From: Desmodesmus armatus | Lineage: Eukaryota; Chlorophyta; Chlorophyceae; Sphaeropleales; Scenedesmaceae | Length of the DNA: 64,000 nucleotides | Reading direction: 5' to 3' | Assembly (NCBI GenBank): GCA_007449985.2 | Contig: VIIQ02000766.1 | Span: 93,918 to 157,917 of the forward strand | Shown here: in pieces, positions 1 through 10,300 of the stretch | How the letters are laid out: each line of letters begins with the position of its first letter | Position numbering within the stretch: the first letter of the stretch is position 1 | Made by a program: the position numbers and the translations under genes | Notes under the pieces: generated by a model | What the model was told of the DNA's origin: nothing | What the model saw: the letters and a program-made list of their open reading frames with translations, nothing else | Databases searched by the model: none

Positions 1-181
1 GGCACCCACAAAGCAGCGGGGCAGCTGCACCTGCAGCCTCGCTGGCAGCATTCATCAAGCACGCAGCAGTATCCCCTGACAGCAGGATGTGCAACTGTCC
101 ATCGCTCGGCACGGCCCTCACCATTCCTGTCAAGCCACAATACTGCTTCTCCTGCTGCTGCTGCTGCTGCTCACCATGCAG

Positions 182-1384
182 GCCGATCTCCCAGACCTTG
201 TAGGCAAGGTGGGTCGCCTGTGCGACTGCAAGGCGGGCCCTGCAGGCGCTGTCTCAGGCTACCTTGCCTACGGTACCTCCATGGACTACCTCTACGTCCA
301 CAAGCGTGTGCCCTACCCCCTCACTGTAGAGGTGTATGGCGGGGGTGACATCGGCAAGCTGGGGGCTGGGGAGCGCAACAAGGAACTCACGGCGTGGACC
401 ACAGTCACAAAGGCTGGGGCACCGACAACAGCCGCCGCGCAGTTTCAGCGACTGCTGCTGCTGCAGCAGCAGCAGCAGCAGGAGAGTGGAACAGCAGGAC
501 GCAGCTGGGCTGGCTGGCTGCGGCGGCTGCTGCAGGTTTCGACTGGGAGTGAGGATGCAGCGGCGGCGAATGCGGGACAGCTAGCAGCAGCAGTGGAGCA
601 GCCACCGTTGCCGCAAGAGCAGAAGCAGCAGGGCCAGCGGCTGAGGCGGCGGCGCCGGCGGCGGCAGCGGCATAACAGGCTTCAGCAGCCTGGGCTGCTG
701 CCAGATGTCACAGCTGCTGCTGGTGGTACTGCTGGTGGTGCTGGTGCTGATGTGGCGGCGGCTGAGTCCGAACCCCTAAGCAGCAGAGATCCTTCCACAG
801 CTGCTGCCACTGCTCTCGCCGAGCCTGCTGCAGCAGCAGCAGCAGCTGGTGAGGCCACTGCAGGGCTGGCAGGTGGTTCAGCCCCTGCAGCAGCAAGTGG
901 CTTCTCAGCTGGTGGGGTGGGTCTGGATCAGCTCCGGCAGCAAGCCAAGCAGCAGCTGCTGCAGCAGCCGATCCGCGGCCGGACGGCGCCTGCAGCGCTG
1001 AGTATACCCAACGAGCCACCTCCTGCCGGTCAGCAACAGCAGCAGCAGGGTGGGGCGGGTGGGCAGGATCAGGACGCCATCTTGAGCATGGTGACAGCGG
1101 CGGCACTGCACCAGCGCAGCTGCTTTGATGCATTCAACCCAGTGACAGAGTCGGAGTATCGGCGGGTCGTAGCCGACTGGCTGGCAGCCTCCTTGATAAT
1201 GGTGAAGCATATGGTGGATGGGGAGGAGGGGCAGAGGATGATTGCAGAGGTGGCCGCGGGGGGCGGCCAGGGACTGCATGGCAGGGGGGGCAGTAAGGGG
1301 CAGCAGGCTAGTGGGATCAGCATCAGGGAGCCTGTGAGGAGCAACAGCAGCAACAGCTCGGCTGCATCTTTGGGCGGACACTGA
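182..1384 (+). CDS. M14-family zinc carboxypeptidase, C-terminal part (partial, last exon)
   Basis: The 3' end of a gene that enters from the left edge. A pyrimidine-rich tract ending in ATGCAG at 176-181 is the probable splice acceptor. The exon then encodes a segment with a TSMDYLYVHKRVPYPLTVEVYG motif, which matches the end of the catalytic domain of plant-type M14 metallocarboxypeptidases. In this family the Glu of the '(F/V)E(I/V)YG' motif is the general base. The conserved 'CFDAFNPVTESEYRRVVADW' helix follows, but about 250 residues later. In plants the two motifs are almost adjacent, so this copy carries a long Gln/Ala/Gly/Arg-rich insertion made of CAG/CTG runs. The zinc ligands must lie upstream of the window. 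The ORF ends in Ser/Asn-rich sequence with TGA at 1382-1384. The family is recognised from motifs; substrate and location are unknown. Confidence 0.7.
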   Translation, partial: ADLPDLVGKVGRLCDCKAGPAGAVSGYLAYGTSMDYLYVHKRVPYPLTVEVYGGGDIGKLGAGERNKELTAWTTVTKAGAPTTAAAQFQRLLLLQQQQQQESGTAGRSWAGWLRRLLQVSTGSEDAAAANAGQLAAAVEQPPLPQEQKQQGQRLRRRRRRRQRHNRLQQPGLLPDVTAAAGGTAGGAGADVAAAESEPLSSRDPSTAAATALAEPAAAAAAAGEATAGLAGGSAPAAASGFSAGGVGLDQLRQQAKQQLLQQPIRGRTAPAALSIPNEPPPAGQQQQQQGGAGGQDQDAILSMVTAAALHQRSCFDAFNPVTESEYRRVVADWLAASLIMVKHMVDGEEGQRMIAEVAAGGGQGLHGRGGSKGQQASGISIREPVRSNSSNSSAASLGGH

Positions 1385-2035
1385 GACATACTGTATTGCA
1401 AGGATTCTGGGTGTGTTTTTGTACAGTGGTTGGGGCCTGTGTATATGATGTGATCGGACCGTGAGTTGTCTGGTTTGATGGGTGTCTGTGCTGCTGGAAA
1501 GCAGTGTCAGGTGTGTCACTGACAAATCAATTTGTTGTGAAGGTGTTTCTGGGGTACAAAGCTTAATTGCTCACGGCAGTGCATCTGCACACAGGCTGTG
1601 TGCAATCCGTGTGATTGCATGTGCAGCTATATGCTGGCCAGTCGATTTACATGCTGCAATCACCAGGCTAGGGTTGATGGCCATCAACCCTAGCTGGTGC
1701 TGGACCACCAAGTGGATTCACATGGTTCGGACTGGGCTTGGTAAGTTACGGCTGGTCATGATTGGTGATGATGAAGTCGAACATGTTATGAGCGCTTCTG
1801 CAACATGGTGAACTGGCTGCTGATGACGGTTCTCAGTGTCTCCTTGGTCTCACACTCTCACTCAGGGTGAGAACTTAGCTTTGGTCCCGCACATGCAATC
1901 GGCGTCAAAGCCGGTTTCAAGCCCCTGCAGTCATCATCTATTATTCAAGTCGTTTTCAAAGCGCAACTTGACGTGTTGCCGCACCAACAGCTCATAAAGA
2001 TAACTCCCCTCGACACATTCCCGAGACATTCTTGA
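1385..2035. other. Intergenic region between the carboxypeptidase and the cysteine-rich gene
   Basis: Holds the 3' UTR of the upstream gene, the palindrome at 1661-1699, and the promoter/5' UTR of the next gene. No convincing coding segment, TATA box or TGTAA signal was seen. Confidence 0.5.
1661..1699. repeat. Near-perfect 39-bp palindrome without a spacer
   Basis: CTAGGGTTGATGG at 1668-1680 is followed directly by its exact reverse complement at 1681-1693. The arms extend by six more pairs (CACCAG/CTGGTG) with one bulged G at 1667, giving 19-bp arms. It lies about 280 bp downstream of the carboxypeptidase stop, in non-coding sequence. It could be a transcript-end hairpin, a protein-binding palindrome or a mobile-element remnant. 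Confidence 0.85.
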
Positions 2036-2958
2036 ATGGCTTCGAAGTGGACTGCTCTCGTTGTTTTGGCCTTGCTGAATGTTTGTAGCTCCTGTTCGGT
2101 TGTCAACGTGCCCCGGCGCTTCCTGCTTCAAGTTCCTGGCAGCAACAGTGACCCTGATTGTGGGAAACTTGGCAGTCCTTGCTGCCCGCCCGACAAGGAC
2201 CGGAGCAACGACAAACCATGGGTCTGCTCTGATGGATCCACCTGTATCTACTACCAGCTGGGAGGTGAGTGTCCTGCAGATGGGGATCTGCAGGTTTTTC
2301 TGTGTGTCATGTGTGCAGATGGATTTTGGGGGAGGGGGGGGGGGGGGCTGAAATGGCAGAGCCAATATATATGCATCTGCAACTCTCTATTCTTGCGTGC
2401 CAAATATGCACCTGGCCACGTGAAGCCCAACACTTCTCGCTCCCATACCTTCCTACCAACACCCTACCTCTGCCCCACCACCCGTCACCACCATCCCCTC
2501 TGCGCTTGCTGTCAACAGACAACAGACGGCTCAGCAAATGCTCAAGCATCGACAGGAGTTGCGGCACTGGCGCTGGCGCATCCTGTTGCCCTATGAGTTA
2601 CGAACTGGGCATCATGTACAACCCTCCCCTAGCAGCTCCTGGATGTCCCCTGGGCATGATGTGTGAGACCAGCAACACCACCTCAAAGTGTGTCCCCAAC
2701 GACCGAGACTGCGGCAAGATTGGAGCCAAGTGCTGCGTACAGACCTCCCGCGTGGGGACATATGAATACTGCGGACCCAATGGTATCGAGGGTTACTGCT
2801 CTAGTCCTGCCATGGCCGCTTACAAGGGGCCAGGGTTTGGGCCAGTTTCAACCCTGGTGTGTGAGAAGTGTCCTGGTTACAAGTGCTACACGAGTCTCGA
2901 TAAGTACATGGGCATTCAGGGCCGCCTTTATAGCCGTGCTGACCTCGGCCTGCCTTGA
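2036..2958 (+). CDS. Secreted cysteine-rich repeat protein (two exons)
   Basis: Exons 2036-2264 and 2519-2958, joined by a phase-1 intron (donor GTGAGT at 2265, acceptor CAACAG ending at 2518). The product is about 222 residues. Residues 1-20 form a hydrophobic signal peptide, so the protein is probably secreted or an extracellular-matrix component. The mature part has three copies of a short Cys motif: DCGKLGSPCC in exon 1, then SCGTGAGASCC and DCGKIGAKCC in exon 2. More Cys residues lie between them, and one N-x-T sequon is present. The pattern of spaced Cys ending in CC suggests small disulfide-bonded modules. I do not recognise a named family and assign no activity. A G-run in the intron (about 2332-2347) separates the signal-peptide exon from the last two repeats. 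Confidence 0.72.
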
Positions 2959-4303
2959 CTGTGAGGCTCAGTAGGCTCGTATGTCTGGGGAGAGGGCAAA
3001 CAGGCTGAATTGTACATGTAGGCACGCTGAGCGCAGGCAGAGGGTGGTTGGGACTGGGGGGGGGGGGACCATGAAAGCTGGGGAGTGACTTGCTAAGATT
3101 GAACCTTGCACAAGCTATCATAGCATGCAGAGAGGTGCATGATGCATATGTTGCTGTGTGGACAACTGTGGTCAACCTGCCACTGCAGTTGCATGCTGCT
3201 GTGCCTGATCAGTGGCTACACGTGCAGCTGTGGTGGTCCAGTGATCACTCACTGGGCAGGTGGCGCCTTGTGACACACTGATCTGCAGCATCAGGGACTT
3301 ACAGAATCAGTCCAATATTTATTGACATCTGGTCTTTTGAAAGCATGGTGCGGCGGCACTGAATTGGGCCAAGGTCAGTATGCCCCCAGGTGCATGTGCA
3401 CGTGAACACCTATAAACTGCCTGGGCTGGTTATGTTACTGGTGAACCAGCATTACCAGAAGGCAAGAGCGAAGTTGATGAGATGCAGAGCAGTGTGTTGT
3501 GCCAGCAGCATTGGTGGGCGTCGATTACCACAGTCAGGGAGGCATCTTGCTTCATGCACTACCTGGCAGGCGGCATGTTGGGGTGTGGGCTTGCTCAGGC
3601 AGTTGTTGTAATGCCCTATGAGCCTAGCTTGGCTCCAGAAAGGGCGGTCAGGCGTGGCCCTGACCCAGTTTAGTAGTAGTAGTAGTAATAAGATCGCAGA
3701 GGCTGAAGCTGCCATGTCTGTCAACGAAAAGAATGGTAAATTGATGCATGTGCATGTGCAAATGCGGCTGTACGAGCTTCGGGGCCCCCCAACCCTTGGC
3801 TCACTGTGACCTGAAGGTGCCTGGCCAGTTGCTGCCCTTCTGTTGGGCTGCATGTTGCATCAAAGCTCCGCTGTGATCATTGGTGCTGGGTCATGCTGGC
3901 TGTTCCTCCTGCTGGGCTGCTCAGGCAGTTGTGCTATGTGGCCAATCCGGAACTGGCTGACAGTTTTGTGCGCATCAGCGCTAGCTGTAATTAATGAGCA
4001 TAAACCCTGACCAACGGTTTTTGGCACCTAGTTGGCAATGCTTTGCATTTGACCCCGCCTAAAAAAGCATGGCATGGTGCTGATTTGTCGTCGCTGCAAA
4101 CACTGATGGCCACAAACACTGATGGACGTGGTTATTGGGAGCAGAACACTTCCAGTCGTGTGCGTATGTACCACTTGATTATAGCTGGTGGTCTGCAAGG
4201 CAGCGATGACCGCCGGTCAATACCTGGTATTGCCAGGCCAACTCAAACTGAGGCAAAAGGATTTTGGCCGTTGCAGCACACCTCATCAAACATTTCACCC
4301 GCA
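2959..4303. other. Non-coding region with a (TAG)n microsatellite
   Basis: No coding exon could be supported. A (TAG)5-6 tract at about 3672-3688 is the reverse complement of the (ACT)n tails of the retrotransposons at 20.9-28.7 kb, so a minus-strand retroelement remnant may lie here. A small inverted repeat GGTCAGG/CCTGACC precedes it at about 3648-3667. Confidence 0.4.
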
Positions 4304-4308
4304 TTACA
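4304..4308 (-). terminator. Polyadenylation signal TGTAA for the TRAPPC8 gene
   Basis: The plus strand reads TTACA, that is TGTAA on the minus strand, 55 bases beyond the stop codon at 4363. TGTAA is the usual chlorophycean poly(A) signal; the assignment is by position and motif only. Confidence 0.5.
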
Positions 4309-4362
4309 GCTGTCTCAATTCCAATTCCCAATTTAATCTGTACAGCAGCGAAAGCAGCCTGC

Positions 4363-7300
4363 TCAGGCAGGCTCCACCCGCAGAACAGCAGGCTCCCCCA
4401 TCTTGCTGCCCTGCCGCCGCCTGCCTGCCCCCGCTACACTCCCTGGCCCCTCCACCAACTGCCACTCCACAACATAGTCGTCTATCACATACACCCCCGG
4501 CCTGAACACAGCCACCTGCAGCGCCACATCAGCACTGCTGCCGGGCTGCAGCGACTGCAGCGTCACTCGAGTGACACCACACCACACGTGGTCCGGCCCA
4601 GGAGGCAGGCCAGCCTGGAACTCCTGCTGCTGCTGGTTACCTGCCAGGTCCTGTTGTCCCACACCCCTGGCACCGCCAGGGAGGCCAGATCCAGCAGCAG
4701 CAGCAGCACCTGCTGTCGGCAGACCCTGCTTGGGTGACATGCCAGGCACCCTCCCAGGACCCCCTGTGCTGGGCAGTGCTGTGGCTGCTGCAGGGAAGGG
4801 CGTGACACCACCTGCAGGTGCTGCTGTAGCTGTAGCAGGGTAGATGCCGCCGAACCCTCCACCACCGCTTAGTCCACCCGCTGCTGCAGGTGCTGCAGGC
4901 ATGGTGACCCCCTGCTGCTGCTGCTGCTGCTGCTGCCGGCCAGCAGCAGCACCCCCATGCACGCTGCTGCCTGCACTCCCACCGTCCTCACTGCCTCCTG
5001 AAGCACCACCAGGGGAGGGGAAGCGAAGGCCAGACCCCACCAGGCCCCCAGTGAGGGCTCCAAGGTTGAACCCGCCAAGCCCTAAACCCTCAGCAGCAGC
5101 GGACGCAGCAGCTGCAGCGGGTGCAAGCATACTCAGGCCACTGGCGCCTGTGCTCGTAGGTGGGGTGCGGGATTTGGGTGGGAGGCCAGAGTCTCCAAGA
5201 GCAGCAGCAGCTGGCGGCGGGGGTCCAGGCATGTACCCTGCCACAGACGGAGCAAAGCCCTGCTGCAACCCTCCTGCTCCTGCTGCTGCAGGGCCGGGGA
5301 GCTGCTGCTGCTGCTGTTGAAGGGTGTAGCCTCCTGCCGCTGCAGGCGCCAAAGTCCCTGGGAAGTGCTGCTGTTGCTGCTGCATGTATGGCTGCCCTGC
5401 CGCTGCTGCTGCCGCTGGCATGGCCGTTGGAGGCCCCATCAGTTGCTGCTGAGCAGGCTGCCCCCCTGAGCAGCAGCACCGGCAGCAGGCTGCATTCCCA
5501 ACAGCCCAGGATGCTTCGCACCAGGTGGGCTCGGGCTGCAAAACCACGCATGCTCGCTGCTCAAGCCCTGCCACGCGTCTGACGCCCGCACCGTGACCTG
5601 CACCGCTGCCACCCCGCAGTTGCGCAGCCGCAGCCGCAGGGGAACAACACAGGTGGAGGCGGCCCTGAAAACATGCCTTATGCTGGGGGCCTTGCCTGCT
5701 GCGCTGTGAGGGCCGGAAGCACTGCTGCCTTGAGATGGCGCCTGTGCTGCTAACTGCAGGGAGGCAGGGCCCTCTAGGGTCATCCGAACTGGGTTGAGCC
5801 GCTGAGCTGCACACAGGTCATAGAATGTCAGCAACCCCACCCTCTGCTGCTGCTGCTGCAAGGGGACAGTCCCCACTGGTGCAGGCTGCATGGGTTGGAA
5901 CCGCCACAGCAGCAGGAGGTCGACAGGCGGTTCGGCAACCAGCGCTGACTGCTTGTAGTCCCGGGCGATGCCTCTCAACCCCGCCGCCGCAGCGGCCGCG
6001 GCGTCAGCAGCAGTAGGTGTGTTGCCACTGCTGCCAGCAGTCTGCTGCTGCTGCTGCAACGGCAGCTGACCATTTCTGCTTCTGCTGTAGAAGTAGTGTA
6101 AAGGGCCCTGCTGCAGCGGTACAAACTGCGAACTGCTGCCACCACTGCTGCCCCTGCTGCCACCAGCAGCAGGCGCTGCTGCGCTGGACGCCGGTGACAG
6201 CAGCTGCAGGTAGTGCATGCTGCTCTCACCCGCTGACAGCACGACGTTTGGCGCCATCGACTGCTGCGGTGCTGCTGCGGCAGCAGTGGCAGCAATGGCG
6301 GCTGCACTGCTGCCACTGCTGCCGCTGAACGGAGTGAGCCGCCACCCGCTGTCCAGGCCTGCTGTCAAGCAGCTGACCTGCTGGAGCTGCAGCTGGCCAC
6401 GCGGTGCCTCCTGCACATAGGCAAGGAAGGTAGACAGACAGCACAGCACAGCACAACCCTCAGTGCCATTGCACCTTGACAGCTTGCTTGAGTGCCCAGT
6501 GGTCCAGGTGACTGTTGCTTAGCTGGCTGACTGGCTAGTCGCACAGGTGCTTTGCTCGGGACTGTCAACACGCACATCAAGCAGCACAATGCCCAACCCA
6601 ATGCCCCTTGCACACAGCCCTTCCATACTTGCCTTTGCTTCTATGTTCAATTGTCCAATGATCTACTGCTCACACAGCAGGACCCACCTTGCTGTAAGTT
6701 GCCTCCAACTTGAGTGTGTAGCTGGCCAGGTCTGCTGCTGAGGGGCTGACCGCAGGGCTCAGCTCCAGGAGGGGTGACACAGCCAACACGTGGTGACTCA
6801 GCAGCACACGGTACCGCATAGCAGCACTCACCAACACCTGCAGGCAGCAGCAGACAGGACCACAGACACGTGTATGCAGCGACGGCCAGTACTGATTTGG
6901 GGCACACTGGCAACACTGACAGTACCTGCTCTTTGGCTGTGCTAACAAGCTAATTGTACAAAGCTACTGACCTACTTGACAACACAACGAAGGCATGATG
7001 TTTGCTCCTCAACAACACAAAAACAGATTAACATTGGCTATCAGCTTGGTGCACAGTTGTCACAATGTGTGCAGATCGCACCAGCACAGCATTGGCAACA
7101 CAGAAGAGGCAGAGAGCTTCTGGCAAACCACACATGTAGTGTAGGCAGCAACGTACACACTGGTGTACATAATTGCCTACACTGCATATGCAGCATGCAG
7201 CAAGCCCTCTGCGTCTTTCAGCGCTGCAAAGGCTGCGCCCATGCACTCTGCAACATCCATAAAACCCTCAATGCGGCATGCAGCAAAGCGGTTGCGAAAC

Positions 7301-10300
7301 AAAGGAGCGGGTGGGTGTACAGCCATTTACCTGCGGCTCACAGAACCAGATGCACTGGAAGTCAAACCTGCCAGCCTCCAACAGGTGTAACCACATTGGC
7401 ACCGTCACACTTTGACCAGGCTCCAGCACCAGCTCAGCATCCGCAAAAGCAAACACCCCGGCAGCAGCAGCAGCACCCAAATCAACGGCACCATCGCCGC
7501 TGGCAGCAGCAGCACCTGCTGCAGCAGAACGCCCCAGCGTCGACTGGCTGCGCTGGTCTCTACTGCTGCTGCTGGGCGAGGCGGCTGCACCAGCAACAGC
7601 TGGGATGGATGGCGAGCTGTGTATGTGCGGCAAGTGGGGGTCGAGATGCGTCCCACTGATGCCGCTGCTGTGATCCAGGTGCGCTGCTGCTGCAGCGGCG
7701 GCGGCGGCTGGTGCTGCTGCTGCTGCTGCTTGCTGGTTGTGGTCGCGGGTGACCAAGGTGGCACCGCTGGATTTGTGGCGGCGGTGCATGGCACGCTGCT
7801 TGGCCAGGGTGATGACGTCAGCACCGCCTGAACAATCAGACCAGCATGAGACAGGCAGGCAGGGTTTTGTCAACAAGGCAGATGCAGGACTCTCAGGGGC
7901 AAGGACCAGAACCACCTTGAACAGTGTGACAGCCAACAAAGGCCATACAGAAACTGTTTGACAAAGAGTCTGCAGCTCTTGCAAATGCCCAAGATGCCAT
8001 GAGACTGCCACAGCACTGCCTCACCTTGCAGTGTGGACCAGACATCAGTGTTGTCGCCAGCAGCGCCTGCTCCTGCTGCTGCTGCTCCCAGTGCAACCAG
8101 GGGGCTGCTGATCGCCGCCTTCAGCTTGCGCGCCGCCACAAGCCCAACATTGCGCAGCGTCACCTGTGGGAACATTTCGAAAAGGGAAGACCTCATATGC
8201 TACCAATCAGTGACAACTCTTGTCCGACGCCTGGGTAGGATGACCGATTCTCAAAGCTTTCGTGGATTGACTGGGTGTAGCTGATGGCCCGTCCATGCTG
8301 CCCAGAAGTGACCCGAATGCAGTGGCCTGGTGGGAGCAACCTTCCTCACGTTGGCCCGCTCAGCCGTGTGTGCCCGCCCCACCCAGTCCAGCCCACCTGC
8401 ACCCTTAGCAGCTCCCCCCCTGCTGCTGTTGTGGGCAGTCCTGCAATGGACAGCTCCAGGCGAGGCATGCCCTTCAGCACATGGAACAGCAGACGCCGGC
8501 TTGGAGGGTAGTGCTTCTGCTGGCTGGGCCTGCACAAAGGAAGGGGTTGAGGCTGTTGGAGTGGAGGCTCAGCAATACAGGAGAAGGGCTGACAACATCC
8601 AAGGGTTGTTGACACCTAGCAGGCCCAAAAAAGTTTTGGCTGGGTCAGGGGCTGCTCAGGGCATGCCAGAGGGAAAAGCTGTGCGTCGTTCTTGTGAGCC
8701 AAGGGGCTGCAGCGATCGTCCCTCCCGCTGATGTCACCAGTGGGGAGGATGACCGTCACAGGCCATGAGCTCACAAGAGCAAGCGCTGCCAGGCACTTCC
8801 CAAGCCACAACCTCAGAAGCCTCTGTCCCCCAGCCTTACACACTGAAGTAGAATGAACAGAGCATTGATTAGGTCATTGGGATGCCGACCGGGCATATCT
8901 GGTCAACACAAAGACAGCACTGAGCAGCAACAATGCAGGCAGTGGCTGCACTGCAGCAGCAAGTCTCTCTGCACCCACCTGTCCCCCTTGGGTCGCTTGC
9001 GGCGCCGCCCCTTGATGGCAAACTCCAGGTAGCCCTCGGCAGTGCCAGCCAGCAGCCAGCTGACACCCAGCACACGCAGCCAACCAGCAGCAAGCGGCCG
9101 CACCACCAGCCGCTCTGACAGCACCTCACCTGCAGGATGCATGACAGCGTGTCTTAGAGGTGAGTAACAAGTAATATCAACAGCAGCTGGTGCTACAACA
9201 AGTGGCTGCCCTCAGACCCCTTGCTGTGATTGCATGTGGCCGCACAGTTCATGTTGGGTGTCATGAGCGGCTACTGCCACCCACCCAGCTGTAGGGCATA
9301 TCTCAGCCACACCGTGCACCATCAAGCATGACGCTCCTGCACGTTTTCCGCTGTTTTGTCCACCCCTGTGCTAGGCGCCCGTCCAACTGGGACTGCTGCA
9401 GCTGGTACACAGTCAGCCGCTACCCGTGCCGCCACACCACCATGCAGCCCCAGACACACGAATTCTGACATGAAACTCTGTATGTACTGTATCCACCCAC
9501 CCATCCACTCGCCCACCCACCCACCTGGATGCAGGCTGAACTGTGACTCCATGACCAGCACCTCCTCTGGGTTGACCGCAGTGCCAGCAGGACCCGCAGT
9601 TCCTGCTGCTGGTGCTGCAGCCCCTGCTGCCTGCTTGTCTGCAGGAGTGAACTGCACATGTAGCCGCACCCTGCTGAGGGCCAGCTTGACCTGCAGGGGG
9701 TTCTTGAAGGTGACTACAACACCGATGTCCTCTCCTGCAGCTACAGTGTTGAACTCCTCACCATCGTGCACCTGTGACGAACACAGTGCACAGCAGCAGG
9801 ACAACAATCACAACCAATCATGGCGCTGCCAGCGTTTGTGTGTTGGTGTGGCCGCAAGTACACTCACGGGCACGGTGTAGGCAGTGCAACGTGGCACCAT
9901 CCATGATAAACCTCTAGTAAGCAGTGTTTCATCAAGCCAGGTCAGCGTTGGGTCAAAACAAACGTGCAGTGCCAGTTGGCGATGCCAGGCCTAGTCAAGA
10001 ACACCATGAGGTCGTGCCAAGTGCACCAACGAGCAACATCAGCTCACCTGCTTGGCGCCTTCCAACCAGTTAGTGGAGGGCATGTCCCCGCCAGCCACCA
10101 GCTGCTCTAGCTGGCCCCACACAGCAGCTGGGGACGTAGCGGCGTCACCGCTGCCTTCTGACGACGGTCCGGCTGCTGCTGCAGTTGCCGCGCTAGATGC
10201 GTAGCAGCGCATGTCGGCGTGCTGGACCACCACCGTGTCGTGGACGACTGCCGGCAGCGGCAGGTTGGGGATAGCCTGCACACAATTCCAACACTTGAAT

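Noticed and set aside
4844..5320. Plus-strand Pro/Ala-rich ORF opposite the TRAPPC8 last exon
   Set aside because: It is the shadow of a GC-rich, repeat-encoded coding exon on the other strand; the conserved TRAPPC8 C-terminus fixes the real strand.
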